Source of the DNA: Echinostoma caproni
Taxonomy: Eukaryota; Platyhelminthes; Trematoda; Plagiorchiida; Echinostomatidae
Assembly (NCBI GenBank): GCA_900618425.1
Contig: UZAN01039469.1
Location: forward strand, 7,838 to 71,837
Length of the DNA stretch: 64,000 nucleotides
Direction: 5' to 3'
Part shown: positions 11,942-23,087 of the stretch, one piece after another
Layout: the number at the start of each line of letters is the position of its first letter
Numbering within the stretch: position 1 is the stretch's first letter
Position numbers and translations under genes: made by a program
The notes under the pieces: generated by a model
Seen by the model: only the letters and a program-made list of their open reading frames with translations
Told to the model about the DNA's origin: nothing
Database searches by the model: none

Positions 11942-12622
11942 TGTAACACCCCTGCAGCTGCAGTCCCAATCAATTCACAGTTTTCGTCGCAGTCACACAT
12001 CAATTCGTGAGATTTGCACAGACACCCACAACGAGAAAACAAATACATCAAACACGAACTGCTCTATTCTGGATTTATTAAACAATGGGAGCAAAACTAA
12101 TTCACAAGAAAACTGCAAACACTTTACATGTCCAGATTTGTCTACCAAAAACACTAACACATAAAACTCGCTGTTTCAAACTCATACAGAACTGACGAAC
12201 TTTTCATTCACTCACGGCTACCGGGTCCGAAAATGACTAGACAAAAACGAGCACCCAGTCAGGGAATTGTGGTGTTTGTTTTTTTCAAGCGACACAGTCT
12301 GTCCAGACCAACTTTAGACATCAAAGACGATTGGTCGGTCAAATATAGCACACGATTTGTTTTCTATCATCAAAATTCAACGTACGGGTCACGCGTCCAC
12401 ATTGAATGTGCCCCCGTGCTGTTAGTTTTGATGTGTCCGTTCTTGTCACAAACGTTCTTCGTTTATCGATATCCGCATCATTGTAAATTCACGGGTTTTG
12501 GGCCGGGAATCCTGTTAGTAGGCCGAGTGAGATTTTGTCGAGCAAGCAAAACAACAATAATCAAAACAACACGGAGCCACGTATTCCATTCACGGTCAGC
12601 TTTTGACTGATATAGCAGTAAT
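11942..12622 (+). mobile_element. LTR of a Ty3/gypsy-type retrotransposon (left copy)
   Basis: The unit begins TGTAACACCCC and is repeated, inverted, at 25854-26523. The central part (about 11950-12588) is almost identical to the other copy: across the 101-codon reading frame they share I saw only two changes. Beyond 12588 the two copies differ much more but still align. Just past the LTR, 12622-12640 is a degenerate version of the primer-binding site seen in the other copy. No gag or pol follows. The open frame inside the LTR (12233-12610) is probably not a gene. Confidence 0.6.
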
Positions 12623-12934
12623 TTGATGTCTCTGTTTGGCAGACATGCTGCAGGCTTCAGGCACATCCATACTGTTGCGAAACAATAATGTAGCTGAATC
12701 GTTTTATTTTTTGTCCATACGAAATCACAATCATTGAGGGTATTTTCATTGATTATTTTGTGTGAGTCAAACTCCTTTAGCGTTGACTGAGGTCCACTCA
12801 GGCTGATGAATGTTAAAGAAACTTCGCGTTCATTGGCCGGAAATAAATAACACTGGGCAACTGGTCCATTTCTGCTGATGCTAAGCTGGATGGAGCATAA
12901 CGGCTGTTTGTACCCCAATCGGGGTGATAAAAAT

Positions 12935-12970
12935 ATAGATATATATATATATATACGTGTATATGTAAAT
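12935..12970. repeat. AT-rich dinucleotide tract
   Basis: Alternating AT run followed by GTGTATATG. Confidence 0.7.
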
Positions 12971-13777
12971 ATTATTCGTATTTATGTTGGTTTGTCGAGG
13001 TGTGGTTGGTTGATCTGTGATTTACTTTCTCGGTAAACGTGTGCGTGTATCTGATTATCCGGTAGGTAAGAGCCGCGGTATATTAATTTGTGTTATACTC
13101 ATATATTGTGTCAAATTTGTGGGATCTCCCTTATCTCAGTCACTACAGTGACATGTTGAAACGAAGTGTAATTGCTCACCTGCTTCGTTTTATCGGGAAT
13201 GGATTTTACATTTATTGTTTGCTCTTTAGAAATGATGTAGCTGTTTTAACGTAAACCTAGATCATAGGACGTATTTTGATCGAGAAGAAACGCAATCAAT
13301 ACAATGTTGGCTAACAAGCGTTCAACATTAGTTTACAATAGGGGTGCCATCAGGACATGTTGCCAGCCACGGCATGCCTTTGATTTCAAGGAGAAAAAAT
13401 CCTTTTATAGTGTTCGACCAACAGAGAGCAGACGTCTTTCGGGGTTTTCAAATCGGGATCAAGTAAATTGCAAGTCACTGTGGGATATGAACGTTTTCAA
13501 ATTTACAAATATACTCAAAGGAATATTTTGTGCTGTTACGTGTAACTATCTCAGTTAGATCGTTGTCACAGAAGGATCCCTCGAACCTCATTGAGCCACT
13601 GCTATCAGTTGTGTAGGGACGCATTACCATTTTGACTTCAAGCATCACCGAACAATATTTCGCGATTTCTTGTTCTTTTTTTTGTTACTTTCTTACAAAG
13701 CGAGTCACATTTGGGAGAAGGCTGGTATTTTGCACTTTTTCAAGTTGTTCAGTTTTGTTTTCTTCATTGTTGGGCAG

Positions 13778-13894
13778 ACCAATCACGGAGGATTCCACGA
13801 GTGCACGAATGGACTCCAAGATCATTCTACTGGTAGCCTACACTTCACGAAGTTTCCTGGAAAAACCTCTGAATCACTACCGGTCAACTCAGAG
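13778..13894 (+). CDS. Possible internal exon, phase 0-0, 39 codons
   Basis: A long pyrimidine-rich tract ending in gttgggcag (to 13777) is followed by an open stretch starting TNHGGFHECTNGLQD. It ends SESLPVNSE directly before gtgcta at 13895. The stretch is exactly 39 codons and both ends are in phase 0. A second frame is also open across it, so this could be chance. No family recognised. Confidence 0.2.
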
Positions 13895-14211
13895 GTGCTA
13901 CAAGCAGCATACATCCAAAACGTAAACAATTTTATAAAATTCCTTAATAAGATATCATTATAAAATTGTGTATACTCAGACCACTCTATACCGTTTGTCT
14001 GTTTTGTCACATCTTTCGAGATTTTAGGCACAAAATATCGTAAATCAGAGATAACCTTTTAGAAAACCAGATCAACATTTTCCCAGTTTTTCCACTGCCT
14101 TTCTCTCTTCAATTTTACGAGGCTGCTTTACATTTTTGCTGTGAGTGGATGCGATCATACATAATCTTGGTGTACACTGAGCTGAAAATCCATCCATGCG
14201 GATGAGGAAAG

Positions 14212-14235
14212 CATTTATTGACTTGACTTGATTTG
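14212..14235 (-). repeat. AAGTC-type tail, likely relic of a LINE 3' end
   Basis: The minus strand ends CAAGTCAAGTCAATAAATGC in reverse order, like the CR1/L2-like tails at 18001 and 35994. No RT sequence was recognised next to it. Confidence 0.3.
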
Positions 14236-14828
14236 AGAGGAGAACTGCGCAACTGAAATCTGTTGCCCGATCCATTGGCCACATACGGATAGCCTATATT
14301 TTGTTCTGCGTGTTCGTGTATCCCTGCGCCCTGGTTGATGGCCGTGACCCAAATAGCTAATGGACAAGAACATTGGCTCTGAACCCGAATGCTCACGGTT
14401 CGGATCATAAAAAATTGAAAAATTCAGCTTGACTCGTTCAGACTGGATGCGCTACCATATTTGGAATAAATGAATACGGAAAGTTAGGTGGTTGGGCCAA
14501 ATGTTTGTGATAATGTAGAAGAGCATTTGCACTATAGATGGTACACATTCCCGTATAAGTATTTCCGATTTTTTTCCGTAACACATCGGGTGATCTTCCC
14601 CACCAAATGAAACGATAGAATAGAACAAAATAGTGAAAAGATGCTCCATGAGCACATCACCAGATCTATATTTATCCCGGCAAACAGAGACGGATATGGA
14701 TCTATACAGCTCCCTGATATGACAGGAGAAGTTCGTGGTTGATTGAAGTGCGAACCATTGGTCAGTTTCAGTCCTATTATTAACTAGCACACGGCGAACC
14801 TGCTGCAGAGCGAACCATGAGCACTTAC

Positions 14829-14981
14829 AAATCTTGGAAGGCCTCCCTTCTTCGCTGTGGAAGGTGGTGAGTTTACCAGTCTGTTTACTTTATTCCCTCC
14901 CGCCATTTCATTCGATGAGAGACAACCCGATAGTATAAGAAGAACGCAAAACAACTGAGAAAAGAATATGAATCTGTTCAT
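14829..14981 (-). CDS. Possible first coding exon with signal peptide, ending at a GTAAGT donor
   Basis: On the minus strand an ATG at 14981 opens exactly 51 codons that stop at a consensus splice donor (GTAAGTGC, 14821-14828). The peptide begins MNRFIFFSQLFCVLLILSG, a convincing signal peptide. A short polar segment with a Lys-Lys pair follows, and the exon ends in GGLPRF. If the next exon began with Gly and basic residues, this would read as an amidated PRF peptide precursor, but I could not find a convincing next exon. The frame also stays open upstream of this ATG, so the start is not certain. A chance frame is possible. Confidence 0.3.
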
Positions 14982-15475
14982 AAAATTATCACAGAAGCTA
15001 AACATCAAAATAAAAACAACTGACTTGACTAGAAATGCGACTAAGGATTCTAAGCTCTCACACCTGAACAGATCAAGTTGTCCTGTACGGAGCTTACGCC
15101 TTCTGCCCTGTCGAAGCATAGACAACAAAGAAAAGTTTAACAAAAAAATGGACAAGCCTTCCAGCGAGGTATTGTTGGAAATCACGAAACAGTTTTTTTT
15201 ATTAGCAGAAAATAGTTCTCAGTAGTATTATATCTTTATTGAAGAAATAAGCGTTATGCTTAAAGTGATAAAAGTGAATACAAGATTCTATATATAATCT
15301 TCCAAAGTGAACAAAAATAGCCGAAGCAGACTGATTTGTTTTTTCTTGCTACGCCGAAAAAACTGTAATCAGGAAAGTTTAAAAAATCTCACCAGAATTT
15401 CATGTAGTGATTATACAGAGATTTGCTCTGGTAACTGATGATCGGTTTCGAAGAAAATGTTTTATGTTTTCAGGT

Positions 15476-15575
15476 GGTAAGCGGTTGTGCCGTCGCCCGG
15501 CTTACTACCACGCCCGATCTATCGAAGCTTTATTTGGTCCGCCACTCCAAGTTTCATAATCATGTTTGCGGGTTT
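15476..15575 (+). mobile_element. Partial copy of SINE family B body
   Basis: TGTGCCGTCGCCCGGCTTAC, CTACCACGCCCGATC and GTCCGCCACTCCAAGTTTCA align in order with 50680-50765. The tRNA-like head is missing. Confidence 0.45.
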
Positions 15576-15694
15576 CCTCACAACAGAAAATGACAACAGA
15601 AAATCACAAACGGTCGCGTTCTCTCGCTCGTTCTACGCACTCATCCTGGAATCATGCACTCATCACCCTCACCGATTTTGAGTCCTAAATGACT

Positions 15695-15745
15695 TTACAA
15701 TAACGAGAAAGGTCACCCGAGGTAACCGAAACTTAAAACGTGTGT
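15695..15745 (+). ncRNA. Second hammerhead-like motif
   Basis: The same architecture as 19060-19125: a decayed core (TAACGAG), a hairpin GGT-C-ACC, loop CGA, GGT-A-ACC (15711-15727), then GAAAC (15728-15732). A GTGTC lies 12 bases further on and could be the cleavage side of a short helix III. No Penelope coding sequence lies nearby, so this would be an isolated terminal repeat. Confidence 0.35.
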
Positions 15746-17309
15746 CAAAGTTTCCAAACGTTTACTCTGGACGTTTTTTATGACGCATCGCCTTCGATGC
15801 AATTTGATCCAAACTTAGTTACAATTCAGTTGTCTATCTTATTGAATAAAATTCTGAAAATGGCAACCAATGGTCTATGGACGCAGTCATGAGTTATTTC
15901 CTTGCCACTCCCGCCGTTGGGAACTGATGTAGCTCAGAGTGAGACTGGGCGGGAATGAGGTCATCCTATTTCCAGTTGTGTGAATAGTTCACGTATTAGC
16001 AAGATCCGCGCACATTTTGAAGTCCCTCCAGGGACATGGTTGACTGTAGTTACTGAATGATTTTCGACGTTTGGTTAAAATCTGGTATCAGAAAAATTGA
16101 CAAAAGGAAAATATTGTGAAAGTTGGAGGATAGCCCAGTGGATGAGGTTCAAACTATTACAGTTTTCAAATTTCCAATATCTTATCTTGCAGTATCTTCG
16201 ATTTTCTCGTTCGTGTGAATGCTCTGCTCGTGCTGCAGTGCTGGAAAATTAATTTGTCCCATTAAAGTCAACGTAATACATCCAGCACTGAGCTCAGTGG
16301 AATGCAATATCAACAATATCAATAAAATTACGGATGCAAGTGTGAACGGCCGTTGGTGGTCCGGTGGTAATGTCACCTAATTGTCACCCCGGGTGTGTTT
16401 GAATCCCACCACCAAAGAACAAGATTTCTCATTTTGTGTTGAATGACAGCCAGCCCCTTGATTGGCTGCTTCTCCCTTCCTGGAAATGATGTATTTGTAT
16501 ATTTATTAAAAGGAAGTAAAAATGGAACCAAATAAAATATATAAAAAACATCATTATAGATCAATATAGAAAGAAGACAAATGCCGCGAGATGTCAACAT
16601 TTCGTTTAATCTTCCTAATCGCTGACCTAAAACAAACAAGCATGTATATAGCATATGAGATTAATCAATTATAGTGAACGAACGAGTACAAGCATACAAA
16701 GATGACTAAATATACAAGTAGAAGATCAACTCCACGGTAACTGGATTGATTGTATCAGAAACGTTTGTGCGCATAAGCTCGGGTGAGGAAATCGAATAAA
16801 CACTGCTCCACTAAGTGCCAAGAGTTTACCAGTGCGATTACGTAAAAGTGGTTTGAAAGACAAATTGCGGTCAACTGTGTGTCTTGTTTTCTGGACATGT
16901 TTTGTGACAGGTGATCCTCGATTTCTTGTAATCACTTGACCATGGGCTATATTTATATGCCTTTTGTTCAAATCAGCGAATGAGAAGAATAAACGAACTG
17001 TTAACATCCCGCGACATTTGTCAGCTGTATTGATGAAATACTTCAAATCCTTATAGATGTAAGAACGACCTGTTTTCATTCTGCCGTAGCCTAAGCGCAA
17101 GCGACTGTTCTACACTATATCTGTATAGTTTCGATAAGGCCATTGAGCAACCGGTAGCTAAATGCGAACTCCAAATAGTGATGTGAAATGCCTTTGGTAC
17201 TGTTTGTTTTAATTAAACAAGCCAAAATCAGCGTACTTCAACAGTGAGGTTCAGACGCTATACAACCAAATGAGTCTCAAACAATTGAGCAGTAATCTGG
17301 TTTGAAAAG
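15746..17309. other. Unassigned sequence around SINE family A copy 1
   Basis: No further feature recognised. The 5' part of the Penelope-like element is not visible here. Confidence 0.4.
16350..16490 (+). mobile_element. tRNA-derived SINE, family A, copy 1
   Basis: A tRNA-like head with an A box (TGGTCCGGTGGTAATG, 16357-16372) and a B box (GTTTGAATCCCACC, 16397-16410), followed by a body containing GCTTCTCCCTTCCTGGAAA. Head and body both align with the minus-strand copy at 19705-19855. Confidence 0.5.
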
Positions 17310-18860
17310 TAAGTAAATTCACAAAGGGGACACAAATTATTAATGGTCTAGAACTGTGCCTTACTTCCACATATTTTACATTCAAGCACACATTGTACAG
17401 ACAGATTGATGGTGTCGCAATGGGTTCTCCTGTATCACCAATTGTTGCCAATCTTTTTATGCACTCTATAGAATCAAAAACCCTCATTGAACTTAGGAAC
17501 CCCCCGCGTCTATGCATCAGATACGTCGATGATACTTTCGCAATCTTCAAGTCAGATCAAACGACAGATTTTCTTCATTGCTTAAACAATCAGTGTGACT
17601 CGATAAGATTCACGACGGAAACCGAGAACTCAGAGAGAGTCATCAACTAGATTGTCTAGATTGTCGTGTGAAAATCAGTGAATCTCATGCATTCCAAACA
17701 GGCATCCATAGAAAACCAACCTACTCAGACCGATATTTGAATTTTGATTCTGCACATCCACGGTGCATAAAACGTTCACTTATCTCGTCACTGGCAAACA
17801 GGGTTAAAAACCTGTGCACCGAGAAGATAATACAAAAAGAAGAAATGCGACGCTTAAACCGGGTACTCCAGGACAACAACTACCCAAAGCGGTTTGTACG
17901 ACACGAGCTTTTCAAACCTAGAAGAACCACGAAAAGCAGGGTTCCAACAGACTGGTTGGCATCTATTGGTATACCCTTCAGATCGGGGATATCTGAGGCG
18001 AAGTCAAAGTCAAAGTTTTATCCTGGGCGTTTTAACAAAGCTAAAGCTTATCATGCTTCATAGGATTTTTACAGAATGTTTTGAATAACTTCACAAAGAG
18101 AAAATAACAATGATAATAATGTGCGTGATTACTCACGGATGTTAAAATTTTAAGTGTTCCAATACTTTATCAAGTTGCGATTTAAATAGTTCAACTGTAG
18201 GAGCACACACTACATCAGATGGGAGAGAATTCCATGCGCTGCACACTATGACTGCAAACGAGTGATACCGGCAATCAAGGTGGCTGTTCTGGGTCTTCAC
18301 CTTTAGTGGATGTCCCCTGAGGTGATCATTATGAGATAAGGTCGACAGATAACGGCAAGGGTGTCTGGGTTGATGCAGTATGTGATATGGCAATCAGAAA
18401 TATCATCGGTAGTTACAACATCCGGGTTTCCTTCCGGATAGATAGCACACTTCAACAAAAGCTGTCCAAGGTCAAAGATCCAATTTAGATGCAGGATCAA
18501 AGAAACTGCATCTACAAGATCAGTTGCAAGGATTGCCAGCAGAATATATTGGACAAACGTGCAGACAGCTGGAAGTGAGAATCACGGAACACCGAAGAAA
18601 AGAAAAATTGAGACCAACTAATGCCACGCAGCTCAACAAACTCGAACGAGATTCGGTAATCGCACTTCATGCCATTGCTGAGGGACATCGTATCGATTAA
18701 GAAAACACGAAAATTCTCCAACGAGGTTCTCGAACAAACACCGAGCGCCTATACGCCGAGGCTTTGGTAATTAGTGCCCATCCTAGGTGTACAAACCGAA
18801 ACGACGGGGCAGGAGTTTGGAGCATCTGGACAGCGTTAATATCACTTGCCAGCACTCGTC
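17310..18860 (+). mobile_element. Penelope-like element, RT plus GIY-YIG endonuclease, interrupted
   Basis: A degenerate retroelement. The RT is entered near 17350 (LELCLTSTYFTFKHTLYRQI), then shows DGVAMGSPVSPIVANLF and the catalytic YVDDTFAIF. A frameshift near 17645 follows, next to a 9-base direct duplication (CTAGATTGT twice). After it comes QTGIHRKPTYSDRYLNF, a Penelope hallmark, and WLASIGIPFRSGISEA. A LINE fragment interrupts at 18001-18390. The element resumes with NIRVSFRIDSTLQQKLSKVK, a stop, then CIYKISCKDC and, after a one-base shift, EYIGQTCRQLEVRITEHRR. The last is the GIY-YIG nuclease core. It ends near AEALVISAHP...NR. Several stops make it inactive. Confidence 0.85.
18001..18390 (-). 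mobile_element. CR1/L2-like LINE 3' end nested in the Penelope-like element
   Basis: On the minus strand the frame at 18393-18142 shows the C-terminus typical of CR1/L2-type LINE reverse transcriptases: LRGHPLKVKTQNSHLDCRYH, then VCSAWNSLPSDVVCAPTVEL and FKSQLDKVLEHLKF before the stop. A 3' UTR of about 140 bases ends in GGATAAAACTTTGACTTTGACTT, a short repeat tail typical of LINE 3' ends. The insertion separates the SEA and IRN residues of the host element, which read on directly across it. It is a 5'-truncated copy. Confidence 0.75.
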
Positions 18861-19059
18861 CTGACGCTGATTTGACCTCAGATAACCCCGTTCCCACAGA
18901 CAAACATTACACAAACGGATGGGCCCAACGCCCGATCCGGATCAGTGACGTACACACAAATACGGACACAGACGTACATGCAAACGCAAACATGTACATA
19001 CACACACACACGTATAATGTGTGAGAGGTTAGTTGGCAAACTGTTCCCGACTCATTCGA

Positions 19060-19125
19060 CTGTAAAATCGCCTTGATAAGGGTTACCCACGGCAACCGAA
19101 ACATCGGCTTATTTTCACCTGTCCC
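19060..19125 (+). ncRNA. Hammerhead-ribozyme-like motif downstream of the Penelope-like element
   Basis: TTGATAAG (19073-19080) is one or two changes from the hammerhead core CTGATGAG. It is followed by a hairpin, GGTT-A-CC, loop CAC, GG-C-AACC (19081-19097), then GAAAC (19098-19102). Penelope-like elements are known to carry such motifs in their terminal repeats. The location, about 200 bases beyond the endonuclease, fits. The core changes suggest a decayed copy; I did not find a clear cleavage-site triplet. Confidence 0.45.
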
Positions 19126-19704
19126 TACATCGCTGTGTTTTCAAAATTACAAATTATGTAAAACATATCACATGGCGCATCGATTTTTCGATACACTCCG
19201 AACGTTGTTCGGATCTGACACTCTGGACATAAATAAATTTTAGTTCAAGCAAAATATTGTGTTCACCAAAATGAACAACCAAGATGAGTTTAAGCATATC
19301 GGCGGTGATCCGTTTCTCACCGATAGAAAGAACAGGTCTCGAAATTCAGAAAAGGCAAACCAACGAACAAACTATTGAAGAATGCAGTTAAGGTCGGGAC
19401 CAATGACACAACAAAGACACGTAAGTACGGAGATCAGTCAGTGATGTTGACTCGGGTGAGATCGACAGCTGGGCAAGATAGGTCAAGGGACAAGGCTAAA
19501 AGCCATCAGACAATCGTTGACTACAGCCAGTACGATGGGTCACGTGAGGATCAAGGTCGAAGTCGGAATGCCGGAAAGCAAGGTGTGCACAGAGTGACCA
19601 GAGGTCAAAACAAAATGTTCAGCTTTGACCCAGAGAAGCGATAGCAAATTTGGTGGGGGAAGAGCAATAAGACAAAACTTTTTTGAATTCTGCAGACAAC
19701 TTTC

Positions 19705-19855
19705 AGTTTTTTTCAGGAAGCGGGAAGCGGTCACTCAGCGAGTTGCCATGCAGCACATCAATGGGGCAAAACAGGTGGTGGTGGTGGTAGGATTCCAACA
19801 CACGTCCTCCGGGGTGATACCTTGGTGATCTTACCACCAAGCCACCAAAGCTCAA
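19705..19855 (-). mobile_element. tRNA-derived SINE, family A, copy 2
   Basis: On the minus strand the head reads GGTGGCTTGGTGGTAAGATC, then ATCACCCCGGAGGACGTGTG and TTGGAATCCTACC. The body includes GACCGCTTCCCGCTTCCTGA. It aligns with 16350-16490 over both parts. A short CCA-repeat follows the B box. Confidence 0.5.
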
Positions 19856-20059
19856 ACGATCCATTTTAAATCTGGAGAAGTGGTGTATATTTGAAAGTAT
19901 GGGCTATTGGACCGAATTTCGTTATTATACGTGCGTAATTATCTATTGGACGACAGCAGTTAAGAGTTTGATTGGATCATATGATGAATTTCGTCCAATA
20001 TATGGCAAAGAAAAGATGAACAGAGAGGCTGGGAACCATTATGCAGCTGGTTCGACTGG

Positions 20060-20146
20060 TGGGATTCGATTGACCTAACCATGGACGGAACCTGAGACCT
20101 CACAGATTGAATGCAAGCATACCACCCATGAGACCACCGGGCAGCT
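20060..20146 (-). mobile_element. tRNA-derived SINE-like head, family C, copy 2
   Basis: On the minus strand TGGTCTCATGGGTGGTATGC (A box region, 20117-20136) is followed by CTGTGAGGTCTCAGGTTCCG (B box at 20083-20092). Spacing and sequence resemble the head at 7549. Confidence 0.35.
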
Positions 20147-20149
20147 GAT

Positions 20150-22673
20150 CAAACCGTTTCTCTACTTTTATCTAAGTAATCTATGAATGATAAATCACCA
20201 CTCGTAATGTGATCTCCACTTGATATAATACAAACTAAAGGACCTTAAGCACAAATTCATTCGATTGGAAAAGCGAGATAACTTGGAGTATTTTAAAATA
20301 TGTAGTGAAATTAGAATTAGAAATATTTGTGGTCTCAACTGTAACGCGTATAAGACGAGACATGATCTTTCGGCAGTTCTCCATGGTGTGAGGGAACTAA
20401 GTTAAGTCTTCTGAAACAGGGATACAAAACTGAAGTGATACGTTCAACTAATTGATAAGAATTCGAATAGTTTATTCAGTTCTTCATCCTTTGTCATCAT
20501 TGCTGTCATTTATTTCCGATTTGCGGATAATCTGCATAGTTGGAGGTCTTAAATTGCATGCACTGCAGGGACTTCTCTGAGTACTTATGAATAAAAGAGT
20601 TGTTCTATAAATGAATGACTTGGATCCACACTTGCAGTGTTGGAACAACAACTTCCAGGCTGTGTCGATTAGAGCAGCCCTAACGATAATCACCAGAGAA
20701 TTTTTATTGTCAAATCGTTTTCAATCGCAATGGCTTAATCATCATTACTCGCCGATTGTCGGAGAAGCCTCATAGGAATGACGTCAAACGCTCGGTCTGA
20801 AAATGGACTATCGTTTGTTGCTCATTCGGTAATTCACTCTTCAGTCAATGGCATACGACTTCTGGCCTACGGTTGACATTCACTAAAAAGCTCTGTTTCG
20901 TTGCTCATTCACACGTTGATCAAATCCAGTTCAAGCTGACTGTAATGTAGTGTGATTTATTGGTGGTCATTTTCGATAGACTGAACAACGCCATGATTGA
21001 TCAGCAAAAACAATCGGTTATATCCAGTACACACACCTGAAGTGAAACCAATTGACCAACAATATGAGGTCCTCAACTGTAAAGCGATTTCAGTCCTATT
21101 GTCCAAGGTGTGAAACTATAGTAATTGTAGTAATTGTAGTACGCACTGAACACGAAATACGAATCACTGTATAGCAATCATAGACGAGACCTAAGCACTG
21201 GATCACACTGGTACTTGCAAGCAATATCCCACATAACCAAGACGCGAGGAAAAGGCCACAGGAGTAGTAGTTCGTTCATTGAAAGAAATTAGGAGAATTA
21301 AAAAATATGTGCAAAACAAGCTCATGAGTCATCCAGGCCTCTGCCAACCTCGCCCTAGTACTTCTGGCGTTGTTCAACTTCTGTCTAGGCCGCTCGGTTT
21401 CTGATTGGCTGATACAATCGACCTATGGTATGTGGTTCAGAAGCTATAACACGTACGCATTGCTGATGTCACCTGTTAAGCTTGATTCATTACAGTTGTC
21501 CAAAACCTGTAACAAGTCACTCCATGGTATGCGCCACCTTTTTAGTATTACCACAACTCTCCTCCCTCAAGAGAGCTTCTTCGAATTGACTTTCTCTTGG
21601 GATTGAATTTCTTAGTACCAGCGTTATAATCCCTTCGGTAGGCATTTCAAAAGTGCGGGAAAGCTGGTTTTGGATTTCTGTAATTGAACATGCTGGATCA
21701 GTGAATTCTTCGTTCGAACTAACAGACTCCGTTGAACGTATTTGGTGAATTCAGTGTCTTTGATCTCCTGAATCTCGCCAAAGTAACATTGCACTGATGT
21801 TCGAGATCTTCGCGATTTTGGCTGTTTCACCGATCTTTCTGTGGTGTTGGGGCGCACAGCATTCTCCAACGAGAGTAGGACATTTTAAAACAGTTCTTCT
21901 AGTTCTGACATCCTCTTCTAGTTTGCCGATGAAATAGCACTTTTCACCATTCTTACCAAATTCATTGCTGCACCATGTGAGCGAGAACAACGCGACATTG
22001 TGCGTGATCAATAACTCTCAATCTAGAGTGTTGTGCGTTCTGTGTCATCTCTTGGGCCAGAATCATCATAGAAACATGCGAATATAGTGCTTGTTAGCTT
22101 CCACGTTATCTTCACCACCGCCATATTGAACCTATTTGAAGGTCGTGTGTTTAACCGCTTCAATGTTCTAAGCTACTGCGGGTAGTTTACACAACTAAAT
22201 AGTTCGAACCCCTGGCTTTAGGTAAAGCTTCTTCTACTGTTCACGGCAAAATGTTTTCAAACAACATGTGTCATTTTACAGAATAGAGACTACTGTAAAA
22301 TCGTTTGATTTTATTTGTTTTTAGACATCGGAGTGGATATGAATCACAGCTTGATCGATAATTATCAACAGAATTATTGATACTGAGTGACCGATTCCTT
22401 GCAATTGAAATGAATAATAAAAGATTGAACTCTGTTGCTCACTCGATTTATTCCTTCCTATCTAGACTATTGTTAAATGAGACACGGTGATGAGGTAGCA
22501 TCGCGAGTAGAATAGCACGAAATAAATAACGCACTCGAACGTTTTATCACTCTCTGAACTCAAAAGTCTGCAGCGTGAGCAATCCGTTGCAATTGGGGAA
22601 ACAAACCTGTCTCGCTCGCAAAATGAACTTCTTAACGATCGATTTCTGGTGCGTATAGAAGACGGGAATTTAC
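20150..22673. other. Unassigned sequence
   Basis: Nothing recognised. Frames are short and overlap on both strands. Confidence 0.4.
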
Positions 22674-23087
22674 NNNNNNNNNNNNNNNNNNNNNNNNNNN
22701 NNNNNNNNNNNNNNNNNNNNNNNNNNNNNNNNNNNNNNNNNNNNNNNNNNNNNNNNNNNNNNNNNNNNNNNNNNNNNNNNNNNNNNNNNNNNNNNNNNNN
22801 NNNNNNNNNNNNNNNNNNNNNNNNNNNNNNNNNNNNNNNNNNNNNNNNNNNNNNNNNNNNNNNNNNNNNNNNNNNNNNNNNNNNNNNNNNNNNNNNNNNN
22901 NNNNNNNNNNNNNNNNNNNNNNNNNNNNNNNNNNNNNNNNNNNNNNNNNNNNNNNNNNNNNNNNNNNNNNNNNNNNNNNNNNNNNNNNNNNNNNNNNNNN
23001 NNNNNNNNNNNNNNNNNNNNNNNNNNNNNNNNNNNNNNNNNNNNNNNNNNNNNNNNNNNNNNNNNNNNNNNNNNNNNNNNNNNNNNN
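22674..23087. other. Assembly gap (414 N)
   Basis: Unknown bases. Frames drawn through it have no meaning. Confidence 1.

Larger units (their letters stand above)
12650..15475. other. Mostly unassigned sequence
   Basis: Contains the exon candidates at 13778 (+) and 14829 (-). A minus-strand frame at 12640-12880 (NGPVAQCYLFPANEREVSLT and on), preceded by an acceptor-like CATCAGCAG, is open but unrecognised. Confidence 0.3.

Noticed and set aside
12233..12610. A 125-codon frame conserved in two copies (also 25927-26232, minus)
   Set aside because: Conserved because the LTR is duplicated, not because of coding selection; it lies wholly inside the LTR.
22140..22220. tRNA-like boxes (AGTTCGAACCCC) near 22200
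   Set aside because: B-box-like sequence only; the acceptor and anticodon stems do not form.
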